A stretch of DNA of 64,000 bases from Orientallactaga sibirica (GCA_036365145.1 JAEOAD010000025.1:29335001-29399000), one strand, 5' to 3'. Positions 23,249-31,951 are shown, numbered from the stretch's first letter. Made by a program: numbers and translations. Notes: generated by a model not told the origin, from the letters alone.

Positions 23249-25454
23249 AGATAGAGTCTCACTCTAGCCCAGGCTGACCTGGAATTCACTATGTAGTCTC
23301 AGGGTGGCCTTGAACTCACGGCGATCCTCCTACCTCTGCCTCCCGAGTGCTGGGATTAAAGGCGTGTGCCACCATGCCCGGCTTGGATGTGGGGATGTTT
23401 CAGATACAGTCATCACCCTACACTGGACATGTAAGTGCAGAACTGAGAGAATTGTGTGAGCTCCGGTAATTCCTTCGCCTGCCGAGATGATGAAAAAGGA
23501 TGTGCCTGGTCAGCATGTCATTGGACAGCTCTACTCCTTATCTTATAAAAGAGTTCCATGCCGGAGCCGGGCGTGGTGGTGCACGCCTTTAATCCCAGCA
23601 CTGGGGAGGCAGAGGTAGGAGGATCGCCATGAGTTCAAGGCCACCCTAAGAATACAGAGTGACTTTCAGGTCAGCCTGGGCTAGAGTGGGACCCTACCTC
23701 AAAAAAAAAAAAATAAATAAATAAAAGAGTTCCTAAGAACCTCTGGGACGCAAAATTTCAGAGAAGTATGGTAACCAACAAATTCAGTTATGACAGCAAA
23801 GAACCATGACCAAAACCCAGGTTTCTTTGCCTTCCCCCAAACTCCAGATTATATAAGTTAACATCTCCACTAATCCAGGCAATAAAAAAAAAGGGGAAAT
23901 TTGTGAAACACTATGGGAAACACTTTCAGGGGAAACCAGACTAAATGACTAATGAAAGTGGTTGTCTAAAAGCTTTACCTTTTGTATTTTTTTTTCCAAA
24001 GAAAGAATTCAGAAATGAGACCAATAAAGGACGTGGGAAGAATTTGACAGGAAGAGGCGCCTGCCGAGGGCTGAGCGTGGGCTTCTCAAGAGAGACAGAC
24101 ACTCTTTGGCTCTGCAGCCTCGCCTCGCCTCGCCTTGCCTGTTGCCACCCAGCATCCAGCGTCAGTGCTTATTCACAGCACTCGGAGAGAAGTGCCTGTC
24201 AAAGGGGAACGGGCTCAGCTATCACAGATCTGTCACTGTAAATAGATGGGGCTATAAAACGATGGGATGGGATACCTTCCAGGGAGCTGATGGCCAGGGA
24301 GGTCCCTGATGCCCCCAAAACATTACAAGCCATTGCCAAGGCCCTTGGTTTCCCACCAGGAATAGATGCTGAAGACTCCACATACTTGGGTGGCAAGGTC
24401 ACTGAGAAATCCTGCTGGAGCTGAGCTGAAAGCCTCCTCCATGTGGACCAGCTGACAGAAAGCTACGCTGCACGCAGTTCAATGGGAGAGAGAGAACTCA
24501 CCAGTGAAGATACTCAACAGTGAACACTGCAAGCCTTAAATGAGCCAACGGGTGCCATAGTAGTATGTCTATCATGGGGAAAACCAACCATGCTGTCTAA
24601 TTGGACTGGAGGCCCTCTCCACAGGAGGGAATACATGCCTGATATGAAAACCTACAACGGGGTAGTCATGAGTCCTAGGGATGTAATATCTGTCTGGCTA
24701 AATGTATATACTATGCTCACCAAACTGCCCAGTAAGCACTTCTCTTAATGTTCATACCCAAATATTAATACTACTCTCACTTTTGGTTAGAGAGCTTCTC
24801 TTTTCAGATGGTGGTGACCTTGGGATGACTCAGAAGGCATCATGGTGCTAAGAAGAAATGACAGAGGAGTGCCCAGCACTGAAATATCTCAAACCCACCT
24901 TCCAAGGCTCAGGGTCCATTGCGGAAGAGGGGCAGAAAGAATGTAAGAGCAAAAGGAAGGGTAGGATTTCCTTACAATGTGACAAAATGGCCTGGATATC
25001 TATGACCTCACAGTGCCTGACACTACCTACACAAGACCGTCATAATAGGAGGAAAAGATCATGACATCAAAATAAAAGATTGATTGAAAGGGCGAGGGAA
25101 TATGATGGAGAATGGAGTTTCAAGGGGGAATGTGGGGGAGGGAGGGAACTACCATGGATTATTGTCTATAATTATGATTATGGAAGTTGTCAATAAAAAA
25201 ATAAATTATAAAAAACAAATAAAATCAAAATAAATTAAAAAAAACTATGGCATTCAAAGCATTTTATAAGTTGGATCTGTGTTAAAGGGCTGTCGAGAGA
25301 ACTTAGTCATTACCGGATACAGAAAGTCAGTACTGAAATACACCTGAATCTGGATAGGAGAATATTCTCTTAGTTGAGCTTCCGGAAAAGCCTGAAGTCT
25401 AATCCAGCAGGAGCAGAAATACTCACCACAGATCAAGGAGAGCAGCAGAAACAT
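9478..25454 (-). CDS. CD5L: CD5L, secreted three-SRCR-domain protein (AIM/Sp-alpha)
   Basis: Join of 25454-25427, 15417-15391, 14692-14369, 13127-12789, 11645-11325 and 9482-9478. The frame is open for 347 residues, the length I recall for human CD5L. Domains: signal peptide MFLLLSLICAICIGPSLS (1-18); SRCR1 at about 23-126, SRCR2 at about 138-239, SRCR3 at about 244-346. Each has eight group-B cysteines (33, 49, 62, 67, 96, 106, 115, 125; 148, 164, 177, 182, 209, 219, 228, 238; 253, 269, 282, 287, 315, 325, 335, 345). SRCR2 has an extra Cys192 in QCNK, equivalent to the human cysteine reported to disulfide-bond IgM Fc. One N-glycosylation sequon is seen, N227-C-T. The known role is a macrophage-secreted plasma protein that circulates on pentameric IgM and affects lipid metabolism, debris clearance and macrophage survival. 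Every intron is phase 1 and one SRCR domain occupies one exon, as is usual for SRCR genes. No frameshift or premature stop is seen. Confidence 0.96.
9483..9797. other. CD5L intron 5, unique part
   Basis: The 3' end of intron 5 lies at 9483. No repeat or second exon is recognised up to the SINE at 9798. Confidence 0.6.
9798..10012 (+). mobile_element. DIP-type SINE (CD5L intron 5)
   Basis: Complete head; the core carries a 30-bp expansion (GACAAGTGCGCAGGTGGGTCATGTGC) between the usual ATGAGG and CACAAGG blocks; tail AATAAAACACAAAAC. Confidence 0.85.
10178..10376 (-). mobile_element. DIP-type SINE (CD5L intron 5)
   Basis: Full-length inverted copy, in sense with CD5L transcription. A short GTGTGTGTGAGAGAG tract stands in for the CT block. 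Confidence 0.9.
10483..10812 (+). mobile_element. B3-like SINE
   Basis: AGGGAGATGTCTCAG head, GCACCCACATAAAAGC core, CAACCAGTGAGCTCCAAG, then GTCAGCCTCTGGCCTCCG and a (CA)-rich end, the order typical of B3/RSINE elements. Confidence 0.75.
10908..11225 (+). mobile_element. MaLR LTR (CD5L intron 5, antisense)
   Basis: Starts TGTGGTGGTTTGAGCGAGGTG, has GCTGGAGGAGGCGGCTTATTGGGG, and fades after CAAGTCTGTAAGCCGTCC. Confidence 0.7.
11325..11645 (-). CDS. CD5L: CD5L exon 5 (SRCR3)
   Basis: 321 bp. The acceptor follows a TTCTTCTTCTCCTCC tract and reads ATTCGGCAG|GT; donor CTCAG|GTAAGTCC. Contains LRLVGGDSLCSGRLEVL, GSVCDDGW and KEDVGVICS. Human SRCR3 has an added cysteine in the middle loop (RKCYGPG as I recall it); here the loop reads RRRFSPG. 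Confidence 0.96.
11880..12101 (+). mobile_element. DIP-type SINE (CD5L intron 4)
   Basis: Complete, with the tail (AAATAAATAAGT)n. It is antisense to CD5L. Confidence 0.9.
12196..12455 (-). mobile_element. B1 SINE and internally deleted B1 (CD5L intron 4)
   Basis: 12196-12351 is full length. 12375-12455 is a second copy with a central deletion and a short AACTAAGATAGTTACTC insert. Confidence 0.8.
12480..12640 (-). mobile_element. Young B1 SINE (CD5L intron 4)
   Basis: Near-consensus with a T22 run and a 17-bp flanking duplication CTAAGATGGTTATTCTT, so it is recent. Confidence 0.92.
12789..13127 (-). CDS. CD5L: CD5L exon 4 (SRCR2)
   Basis: 339 bp. Acceptor TCATTCTCCCCAG|AC, donor GTGAAG|GTAATTG. 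Opens with the linker NPESNVPPVPES, followed by IRLADGPGHCEG. It carries the extra Cys192 and the NCTH sequon. The domain departs from the SRCR norm at TVCKTGW (usually CDDGW), as human CD5L does (CQTGW). Confidence 0.96.
13459..13604 (-). mobile_element. B1 SINE (CD5L intron 3)
   Basis: Near-consensus full-length copy flanked by ACATAAAA. Confidence 0.92.
13605..14368. other. CD5L intron 3, unique part with GT-rich tract
   Basis: 13864-13946 is an imperfect TG-rich tract with repeated TGTGAATG. Nothing else is recognised. Confidence 0.6.
14369..14692 (-). CDS. CD5L: CD5L exon 3 (SRCR1)
   Basis: 324 bp. Acceptor CTCTCTCCACAG|AG, donor GAGA|GTAAGTAC. Contains VRLVGGAHRCEGRVEV, GTVCDDGW and VVCRELGCG, the signature SRCR core. 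Confidence 0.96.
14865..14992 (-). mobile_element. B1 SINE, truncated (CD5L intron 2)
   Basis: Ends at GAGTGCTGGGATTTCAG without the GGCGTGTGCCACC part. It contains a CTACCT triplication. Confidence 0.85.
15150..15356 (+). mobile_element. DIP-type SINE (CD5L intron 2)
   Basis: Complete copy; its tail ends only about 30 bp downstream of the exon 2 donor (on the transcript). Confidence 0.9.
15391..15417 (-). CDS. CD5L: CD5L exon 2 (27-bp microexon)
   Basis: The acceptor tract CCTCTTCTTTAG precedes CCATTTGCATTGG; the donor is CTCAG|GTAAG. It encodes AICIGPSLS, finishing the leader. Its phase fits both neighbours exactly. It is too short to be found by open-frame scanning. Confidence 0.9.
15418..15784. 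other. CD5L intron 1, unique 3' part
   Basis: Unique sequence between the exon 2 acceptor and the minisatellite. No repeat or exon is seen. Confidence 0.6.
15785..21512 (-). repeat. 53-bp minisatellite, about 105 copies, in CD5L intron 1
   Basis: Period 53, seen as GAGGAGTAGA[C/T]GGTGGTGGG blocks 53 bp apart, for example 15841 and 15894. The plus-strand unit has about 22 G, 17 A, 8 T and 6 C, so the CD5L transcript strand is CT-rich. Recurrent variants are AGACGG/AGATGG, CTGCAG/CTGCGG, GTACAGG/GTGCAGG, AGGACAC/AGGGCAC and AAAGAGG/AAAGCGG. Many units hold the palindrome CACTGCAGTG. The minus strand is stop-free in all three frames for about 5.8 kb (three overlapping frames of about 1,930 codons). 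Because 53 is not a multiple of 3, each frame cycles through the same 53-residue peptide. Scrambled or partial units cluster near 16770-16925, 17205-17580, 18150-18200, 19320-19350, 19500-19600, 20615-20745 and 21280-21450. Confidence 0.97.
21513..21807. other. CD5L intron 1, unique part
   Basis: No repeat recognised up to the target duplication AATGCAAAAGC before the next SINE. Confidence 0.6.
21808..22017 (+). mobile_element. DIP-type SINE
   Basis: Complete copy flanked by AATGCAAAAGC on both sides. Confidence 0.92.
22037..22486 (+). mobile_element. DIP-type SINE split by an inverted DIP
   Basis: The outer plus-strand copy covers 22037-22170 and 22401-22486. The inner minus-strand copy at about 22192-22400 carries a G11 run and entered at the CCCATTCTCTC block, which is partly duplicated on both sides. 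Confidence 0.88.
22487..22906. other. CD5L intron 1, unique with degenerate B1
   Basis: 22797-22890 resembles a heavily deleted inverted B1 (CAGGCTGACCTGGAATTAAC, then GCTGGGATTTTG). The rest is unrecognised. Confidence 0.5.
22907..22940 (+). repeat. (TG)n microsatellite
   Basis: TATGTG followed by an uninterrupted TG run of about 12 units. Confidence 0.9.
23217..23383 (-). mobile_element. B1 SINE with T30 run
   Basis: Near-consensus. The long poly(T) marks recent insertion. It is in sense with CD5L. Confidence 0.92.
23565..23720 (+). mobile_element. B1 SINE
   Basis: Full-length copy flanked by AAAAGAGTTCC; tail A13 then (AAAT)n. Confidence 0.92.
23721..24249. other. CD5L intron 1, unique part
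   Basis: A short CCTCG(CCTCG)n stretch lies near 24119. No exon or transposon is recognised. Confidence 0.5.
24250..25246 (+). mobile_element. LINE-1, 5'-truncated 3' UTR
   Basis: About 1 kb of L1 3' end with the A-rich tail at 25190-25246. It contains AACCAACCATGCTGTCTAATTGG and CACAGGAGGGAATACATGCC, motifs of rodent L1 3' UTRs as I remember them, and shares long blocks with the copies at 4347 and 63437. No ORF2 remains. It is antisense to CD5L, ending 180 bp inside intron 1. Confidence 0.85.
25427..25454 (-). CDS. CD5L: CD5L exon 1 (start of signal peptide)
   Basis: Encodes MFLLLSLIC plus one base. The context GGGCCATGT has G at -3. The donor is TGTG|GTGAGT with GT at 25426-25425. This ATG was chosen because it gives a hydrophobic leader that splices in frame to exon 2. 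Confidence 0.9.
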
Positions 25455-25515
25455 GGCCCGGCCAGCTGGCGATGGTGAGCGGAAACAAGGCTGGGTGGAG
25501 GCCTCAGGCGGCAGC

Positions 25516-25536
25516 GTTAACTCTGAACTAGAAGCA
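25516..25536 (-). CDS. Short uORF in CD5L 5' UTR (6 codons)
   Basis: ATG CTT CTA GTT CAG AGT TAA, encoding MLLVQS, 61 nt before the CD5L ATG. It lies in the mRNA only if transcription starts near the TATA-like box. The initiation context TTAGCATGC is moderate. Confidence 0.4.
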
Positions 25537-25592
25537 TGCTAAGAGAGGGAACACGGGAGGTTTCACGCGTGGCAGAGGCCTGGAGGGCAGGA

Positions 25593-25598
25593 CTTATA
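25593..25598 (-). promoter_or_regulatory. CD5L: TATA-like box of CD5L
   Basis: GCGCTATAAGTCC on the minus strand, 139 nt upstream of the ATG. It predicts a start site near 25566 and a 5' UTR of about 110 nt. CD5L is known to be a macrophage gene driven by LXR/RXR and MAFB; I do not see a clear DR4 element nearby. Confidence 0.5.
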
Positions 25599-25686
25599 GC
25601 GCCAGGCCTGCTGAGCTCAGCACGTTCTACAAGAAGGGAGGTGTCTGGGATGGGCAGGAAGATGCTAGAAGTGCTAGAAGTAAGGC

Positions 25687-25727
25687 AAAAAAAAAAAAAA
25701 AAAAAAAGAAGAAGAAGAAGAAGAAGG
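25687..25727 (+). repeat. A21(GAA)n tract upstream of CD5L
   Basis: A-run at 25687-25707, then GAA repeats. On the CD5L sense strand it is (TTC)n T21 ending about 90 bp upstream of the TATA-like box. Confidence 0.9.
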
Positions 25728-26225
25728 CAGTCATGACTTAATTGTGCTGAAAGCCTACCTCTATCCATCTTGTTTTATTACCTCCCCCCCCCCACTGTGT
25801 AAACAGGAGACTGGCTCTGCTAAGGTAAGTGCTCCAACGTGGCCTTCTCTTGTTAGGGGCAAGCCAGTTTGTATCACTTTACTTCAGAGGGAAGTGCCTG
25901 GGGGAAATGGGTGCAGAGGCCACCCAGTGAACGCAGAAGGCATAGAAGGGCATGAATGCTTGAGGCCCCAGTCTGGGGTACTGGAAGGTCTCTGTCTGTG
26001 GGGCTGGTTTCCTACCTTCCATCCATCCTTCCAAGTGCTTCGCAGAGGGCTCACTACCCACGTTGGCCCTTCTGTGCTTCTGCTGCCTGTACTTGTCTTT
26101 GGAAGCCGAGTGACCATTGCTCCCTGTGGTGAACACAGGTGGCCTTTATGTCTAATTATGGTGGGCACAGATTGAGCCACACATTCCTCAACATCCCCAA
26201 CCCTTCTGCCTTACCGTATTCACTA
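25728..26225. other. Unique sequence upstream of CD5L
   Basis: Repeat-free; a likely place for proximal enhancer sites, but none is called. A run of about ten C lies near 25784. Confidence 0.5.
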
Positions 26226-26344
26226 ATTAATCCTAGCCTCAGGAAGCAGAGATAGGAGGAGCGCTGTGAGTTTGAGGCCAGCCTGAGATTACGTAGTAAA
26301 TTCCAGGCCAGCTTGGGCTAGAGTAAGACCCTGCCTTGAAAAAC

Positions 26345-26383
<39 letters not shown>
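26226..26383 (+). mobile_element. B1 SINE, 5'-truncated, A37 tail
   Basis: Begins at TTAATCCTAGCCTCAGG and lacks the head. The tail is an unusually long A-run. Confidence 0.88.
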
Positions 26384-26385
<2 letters not shown>

Positions 26386-26398
26386 AGGGGGGGAGGAG

Positions 26399-26610
26399 AG
26401 GGCTGGAAGGATGGCTTAGTGGTTAAGGCATTTGCCTGCAAAGCCAAAGGACCCTGGTTCGATACTCCAGGACCCATGTAAGCCAGATGCACAAGGGGAC
26501 GCATGTGTCTGGAGTTCGTTTGCAGAGGCCAGAGGCTCTGGCGTGTCCATTCTCTCCCCCCTTTGTGCCTCTTTCTCTCTTAAGTAAATAAATAAATAAA
26601 ATATACTTAA
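26399..26610 (+). mobile_element. DIP-type SINE
   Basis: Complete copy directly behind the B1 tail, separated by G-rich GGAGGGGGGGAGGAGAG. Confidence 0.9.
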
Positions 26611-27584
26611 AGAGAGAGGGGGGGTTACCTGACTATGTTAGTCAAGCACTCATCTTTACATATTAGCACAGCCCTCACTCTCTCAAGTATCATAATTTCT
26701 CCTGTACAATGGGACACCTAGCTTCCTTCTAATGACCAGACCACCCGACACAAAATCTGGCTTACTGTCGGCATTCATTTCTAACCCTGGGGTCCAGCTA
26801 TTTATAATCTTCAAGCAAGAGTTTTCAGCAGCTGTGAGTGGCAGGCTTGCTTCCTGGAGGGAGTACCCAGATGAATGAAAGATAGCTAGGCCAAAAGGAG
26901 AAGATCCAGCAATTGCAGTAGCACAGAAAAGTGATGTAAGAGAGGAGCAGATGAGGAACTTTGGGGCGCAATGTAGGAAATGGTCATTTCTACTTCTTTC
27001 TGGGAACTTTAGTTCACAGGGGTGAAGGTGAGACCCAGCGAATGCATTTGCTTTGTCTAGAAGTGTCCCCCATGAGGAGAAGAGAATAAAGCAAGTGAGA
27101 GAGAAACAGAACACTAGCCATCATGGAAGGAGGTGGGCACCAGGAGCCTCGGGCATGTGGAGAGACATCCTGGCTGGCAAGTTACATGGCACATCAGTCA
27201 CGTTCAAAATAAGAAGCACCCTTAAAGACAAAAACAGGGGGCCAGAGAATGGCAGCCCAAGATGGAAAACCTGAAAAGCTATTGACCCGTACCAACTTGA
27301 AGGAGGCCAAGGAGACACAAGAGCTAACTGGCTGTAGACTGGGTCCAGGAAGGGACAGTGCTGTGGCATCCGTCATTCAGTTGAGTATTTTTATACTTTT
27401 GTGACAATACTAGTGATCTGTTTATTTATGAGGTGACAATCATCTCTTTATCTCACTTCTAACCTCTTCTCAAGAGCAAGTGACACGCTCCGATGAATAA
27501 GAGCTAGAAAGAAAGGACGCTGCTCTCTCACAGAGGCCACACGCAACAGAAATGGTGTATGCAGAAAGCCAGTGGGGGTGGGGG
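26611..27584. other. Unique sequence, nothing recognised
   Basis: The longest frame is 143 codons on the minus strand (26683-27114), without similarity I recognise. Confidence 0.5.
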
Positions 27585-27774
27585 GCTGGAGAGATGGCTT
27601 AGCGGGTAAGGCGTTTGCCTGCAAAAGCAAAGGATTCTGATTCGATGCTCCAGGACCCACGTAAGCCAGATGCACAAGGTGGCGCATGTGTCTGGAGTTC
27701 GTTGGCAGTGGCTGGAGGCCCTAGCGCACCCATTCTCTCTCTTTCTCTCTTAAATAAATAAGTAAATAAATAAC

Positions 27775-27808
<34 letters not shown>
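27585..27808 (+). mobile_element. DIP-type SINE
   Basis: Complete copy; tail (AAAT)n, (AT)n, then T-run. Confidence 0.9.
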
Positions 27809-27810
<2 letters not shown>

Positions 27811-28965
27811 GAAAGGCATTGGGGCTAGGGGAACAGAGATGGTCCTCTTGGTCACAGAGATTAAGGTTAACCATCATGTCCTTGGTGAGGAGGATTGGGA
27901 ATTTCCAGCCCGCAAGGCAGGTAACTGTGCGTGTGATTCCATGAGAAGCAGGTCCTCCACACAGGGCTCCAGTGCCGTGGTGCTCAGATCCCGACAGTGC
28001 TTCCCAATCCAGTGCCGCCTCCTCAGACACCTTCCTCTCTCTGCCTGGGCCTACGTCCAGCCACTTCTCCTGAAATCATAGGTCAGGGGCTTTTTGTCAT
28101 GGGAATTTCTCGCGCTCACAGGACCTCAGTTTAGAATCAGAGATATCCAGGGAGCCAGTTTGGGGGCTCTGAGGGCTAAGGAGGACTCACTAGTGTTAAG
28201 AAGAGAGCTGTCCTCCCCAGCTGGTGCCTCTCTGACCTGTCACCCCATCAGCCACGTGCTTTGCTGTCACTTTTGAATTCCCGTTAAAAAGAGGAATTGG
28301 ACTGCGGGTTAAACAAGATTAAATTATTACAAGTTCTTACTTAATGAAATCAGAAATGAAAACCTGATCATTCTAGCAAAACCAGATATAATTCCTAGTT
28401 GACAAGACTGCCAAGAAAGGGCAGCCACATGGCTGGTAAGTGGCTAAACTGCAAGTGTATGGGGGTCCGTCAGTCACCAAAGCCCAGGCTCTTGGCCTCT
28501 GAGCTGTAATTTTTCTTCTAGGGACAGTTCTGAGAAAGTCCACAAAGGAACAAGCGGAGCATACTGGGACACAAGGACGGTTAGGGCCAGCTTTGATGCC
28601 AGCAAGACAGCCAGTCAGACATAGCCCGGGCAGCCAGACTTCAGTGTACTTGCTTGGTTACACCAGAGAACCAGCCTGGGAGAAGCCTGCTCCTCGTGAC
28701 GACCGACATTAGGCATCAGCCCAGGCTCCTGTAGCCCAGAAAGCTCTCCCCCAGGCACTCAGCTCCTTCCTGTCCTGAAGCTAATCTCGTCCAGATAGGA
28801 AGATCATCCTTGCAGCAGGAGAGACCAGAAGGCTTCCTGCCCGAGTAAACTGGCCTGTGATCACAGTGGAAGCCTTCTTATTAACCTGTGTCCCAATTAG
28901 CATTTTGGATCTTCTCTCATGATGCAAAATCCACCTTAACAGGAGCACTAATTTCTGGATAATCT
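27809..28965. other. Unique sequence, nothing recognised
   Basis: Repeat-free 1.15 kb upstream of CD5L. No gene signal is seen. Confidence 0.5.
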
Positions 28966-29004
28966 TTTTAAAAAAATATTTGTATTTATTTGTTTTACAG
29001 AGAG

Positions 29005-29041
<37 letters not shown>

Positions 29042-29189
29042 GGCATGCCAGGACCTCCAGCCACTGCAAACAAACTCCAGATGTAGGCACCACCTTGTGC
29101 ATCTGGCCTATATGGGTCCTGGGGAATCAAACTTAGGTCCTTTGGCTTTGTAGGCAAATGCTTTAACCACTAAGCCATCTTCCCAGCCC
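28966..29189 (-). mobile_element. DIP-type SINE with 19-bp duplication
   Basis: TAATTTCTGGATAATCTTT lies on both sides without mismatch, and the AG tract is long, so the insertion is recent. Confidence 0.95.
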
Positions 29190-29786
29190 TAATTTCTGGA
29201 TAATCTTTCTGGAAACTCTGCCACCTCCCCAGCCATGGAGACATTTGGTGACGGTCTTTGGTCACCAATACAACTGCTTGTTCATGAGCTCATCCGTACA
29301 AAGACCGTGTATTGCATGCTAAGTTCTACAAATTTTTTGGGGGGGGGTCTCAAATGGTTTCCTACTCTTCAGCTGGATAATCCACATGTACCATGTATAA
29401 AAGTTTAGGTTGAAAGAACGATGCTTAGAGGATTCTATTAGTTTTCTAGCTCCTTTAAGTTGCTGAAAAATGAGCAACAAAATGGCATAAAGAAAAAAAT
29501 AGTGATGGGGGGGGAATAAACATCTTATCCCACTAGTCAGGAGAGTTCCTGCAGACTAGACATTGGGAACCACTCAGAGTGGACTGCTCCCTTGCTGCCC
29601 AAAGGCAGGGCGCGGGGCTCACCCTTCGCCAGCACTCTGATGAAGAGCCTGGCTGCTGCCTCGGGTGTACGTCATGTACGTATAAGGTCCACACAGATGT
29701 CTTCTTCCAAGCCACTTCCAATTCCTCCACTCCACAGGTCCCACAACATTTGTTCCCGTGAAGTCTCCTGGTACCACCTGGTCTCA
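29190..29786. other. Unique sequence, nothing recognised
   Basis: A run of nine or ten G lies near 29338; otherwise plain unique DNA. Confidence 0.5.
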
Positions 29787-29802
29787 TTTCTTTTTCTTTC
29801 TC

Positions 29803-29847
<45 letters not shown>

Positions 29848-30061
29848 TTTCTCTCTCTCTCTCTCTTTCTTTCTAGAGAGGAAGAGGCAAATAGAGAGAG
29901 AGAATGGGCGCACCAGGACCTCTAGCCACTGCAAATGACCTCCAGAACTCCAGACGCATGCGCCACCTTGTGCATCTGGCTTACGTGGGTCCTGGGGAAT
30001 AGAACCTGGGTCTGTAGGCTCACAAGCAAGCATCTTAACTGCTAATCCATCTCTCCAGCCC
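29787..30061 (-). mobile_element. DIP-type SINE with (TTTC)n tail expansion
   Basis: The (TTTC)n tract at 29790-29870 stands in the SINE tail. TCTCATTTCTTT flanks the whole unit. A small internal duplication (CTCCAGAACTCCAGA) is present. Confidence 0.88.
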
Positions 30062-30074
30062 TGTTCTCATTTCT

Positions 30075-30182
30075 TTAAAAAAGTATTTATTTTTATTTAT
30101 TTGAGAGAGAGAAAGAGAGAATGGGTGCACCAGGGCCTCCAGCATGGACTAGAGTGAGACTCTACCTTGCAAAACCAAAAGT
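30075..30182. mobile_element. DIP/B1 chimeric remnant
   Basis: 30075-30143 is the tail half of an inverted DIP, stopping at GGGCCTCCAG. 30144-30182 is the tail of a plus-strand B1 (CTAGAGTGAGACTCTACC). Confidence 0.7.
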
Positions 30183-30246
30183 AACTAAAATAAAATAAAA
30201 TAGAATAGAATAAACCCTCACCTTGTCCTTAACAAAAAAACAAGAT

Positions 30247-30406
30247 AAGCCGGGTGTGGTGGCGCACACCTTTAATCCCAGCACTCAGGAAGCAGAGGTA
30301 GGATCGCTGTGAGTTCGAGGCCACCCTGAGACTACAGAGTGAATTCCAGGTCAGCCTGAGCTAGAGTGAAACCCTACCTTGAAAAAAAAAAAAAAAAAAA
30401 AAAAAG
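30247..30406 (+). mobile_element. B1 SINE
   Basis: Full length, with a 3-bp deletion in GGTAGGATCGC and an A24 tail leading into (AATAATA)n. Confidence 0.92.
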
Positions 30407-30631
30407 TAATAATGATAATAATAAAATAAAATAAAAACACTTTAAAATTTAAAAGTAGTTATTAAATTTTTGCTAATTTGAATTTCCATTTCTAAGAATT
30501 GTTCTTGACTTCACTTCATGTTGCTACTCCATACGCTGAAAATATTTAAACCACGAGGATCTGGAAAGTCTTGTATGTGTCCCCAAGCCATATCTGAATA
30601 TTGTCCACTAGTCGCAGTGACATTTTCTTTA

Positions 30632-30890
30632 TTTTTATTTATTTTTTTTTTTTTTTTGAGAGAGAGAGAGAGAGATAGAGAGAGTGGGAGAGGGAGACAG
30701 AGATGGGCATGCCAGCAGCCTCTCAGCTGCTGCGAACGAAATCCAGATGTGTGCGCCCCCTTGTGGTCAAGTGTGGCATTGCACCCTTGCGTCACTTTGC
30801 ATCTGGCTAAGCGTGGGACCTGGAGATTGGAACAGGCGTTCTTAGGCTTAGGAGGCAGGTGCCTTAACCACTAAGCCATCTCTCCAGCCC
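30632..30890 (-). mobile_element. DIP-like SINE, long subfamily
   Basis: Head GCCATCTCTCCAGCCC as in DIP, but with about 50 bp extra in the core: GTGGTCAAGTGTGGCATTGC and CTTGCGTCACTTTGCATC. Includes a CTCF-like motif at 30753-30769. Confidence 0.85.
30753..30769 (-). promoter_or_regulatory. CTCF-like motif inside SINE
   Basis: GCGCCCCCTTGTGGTCA on the plus strand, two differences from the reverse complement of the CTCF core (GCGCCCCCTGGTGGCCA). Sequence match only. Confidence 0.4.
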
Positions 30891-30898
30891 TGTTTGTT

Positions 30899-31052
30899 TT
30901 TTTTTTTTTTGGTTTTTCGAGGTAGGGTCTCACTCTGGCCCAGGCTGACCTGGAATTAACTATGTAGTCTCAGGGTGGCCTTGAACTCACGGCAATCCTC
31001 CTACCTCTGCCTCCCGAGTGCTGGGATTAAAGGCGTGCGCCACCATGCCCGG
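30899..31052 (-). mobile_element. Young B1 SINE
   Basis: Near-consensus, flanked by CCCTGTTTGTTTTTTT on both sides; it inserted at the very end of the preceding SINE. Confidence 0.93.
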
Positions 31053-31064
31053 CCCTGTTTGTTT

Positions 31065-31207
31065 TTTTGAGATGGGGTCTTGCTGCTATGTCATCCTGGG
31101 CGGCCTGGAGCTTGCTGTGCAGACCACGTGGCGTTGAAAGTGAGGTGTTCCTTCTGTTCTTCCCTCCTGCGTGTGGGGGTGACAGGCATGTGCCACCACT
31201 CTCGGCA
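31065..31207 (-). mobile_element. Old B1-like remnant
   Basis: GAGATGGGGTCTTGCTGCTATG at the start and GGTGACAGGCATGTGCCACC at the end; the middle is strongly diverged. Confidence 0.6.
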
Positions 31208-31327
31208 TCCTTCGATTATACTGATCAGCCTAAGTGAATGTGTAAATAAAGAATTCTCTTAAATACAGGAATAGTGAGAGAAATACTGAATATATAGTAT
31301 TTTATTTACTCTTTGTCCCTGACAACT

Positions 31328-31356
31328 TTTAAAAAATATATTTTATTGATTTATGT

Positions 31357-31401
<45 letters not shown>

Positions 31402-31756
31402 GGAGAGAATGGGTGTGCCAGGGCCTCTAGCCACTGCAAATGAACTCCATACACATGCACTACCTTATGCATCTGGCTTACATGGGTACTGGGGAATCAA
31501 ACCTGGGTCCTTAAGCTTCTCAGGCAAGTGCCTTAACTGCTAGCTTTAAAAAATATTTTTTTTATTTCTTTATTTGCAAGGAAAGAGAGAGATGGAGAGA
31601 AAGAATAGGAGCTCCAGGGCCTCCAGCCACTGCAAACAAACTCAAGACGCATGCTCTACTTTGTGCATTTGGCTTTATGTGGGTACTGGGGAATCAAACC
31701 CAGGGTGTTGCCTATGCAGGCAAGTATCTTAACTGCAGAGCCATCTTTCCAGCCCC
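31328..31756 (-). mobile_element. Two tandem inverted DIP SINEs
   Basis: 31328-31544 has (TG)n then (GA)n and lacks its head after AACTGCTAG. 31545-31756 is complete. CTGACAACTTTT flanks the pair, so one probably inserted into the other's head. Confidence 0.88.
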
Positions 31757-31916
31757 TGACAACTTTTCACCCAGTGAAATCAATGTAATTTTTTCCAGAT
31801 GTTTCCTAAACTAATTGGCGCATAATGTTACATTAGTACATCTGAAATATACCCTTTCCTTTTTTCCTCTAAAACTTTATGATGCAAACTGAGCATGCTC
31901 AGAGGCACTCCTTCTG

Positions 31917-31951
31917 CTGTATATGTATATATGTGTGTGTGTGTGTATATA

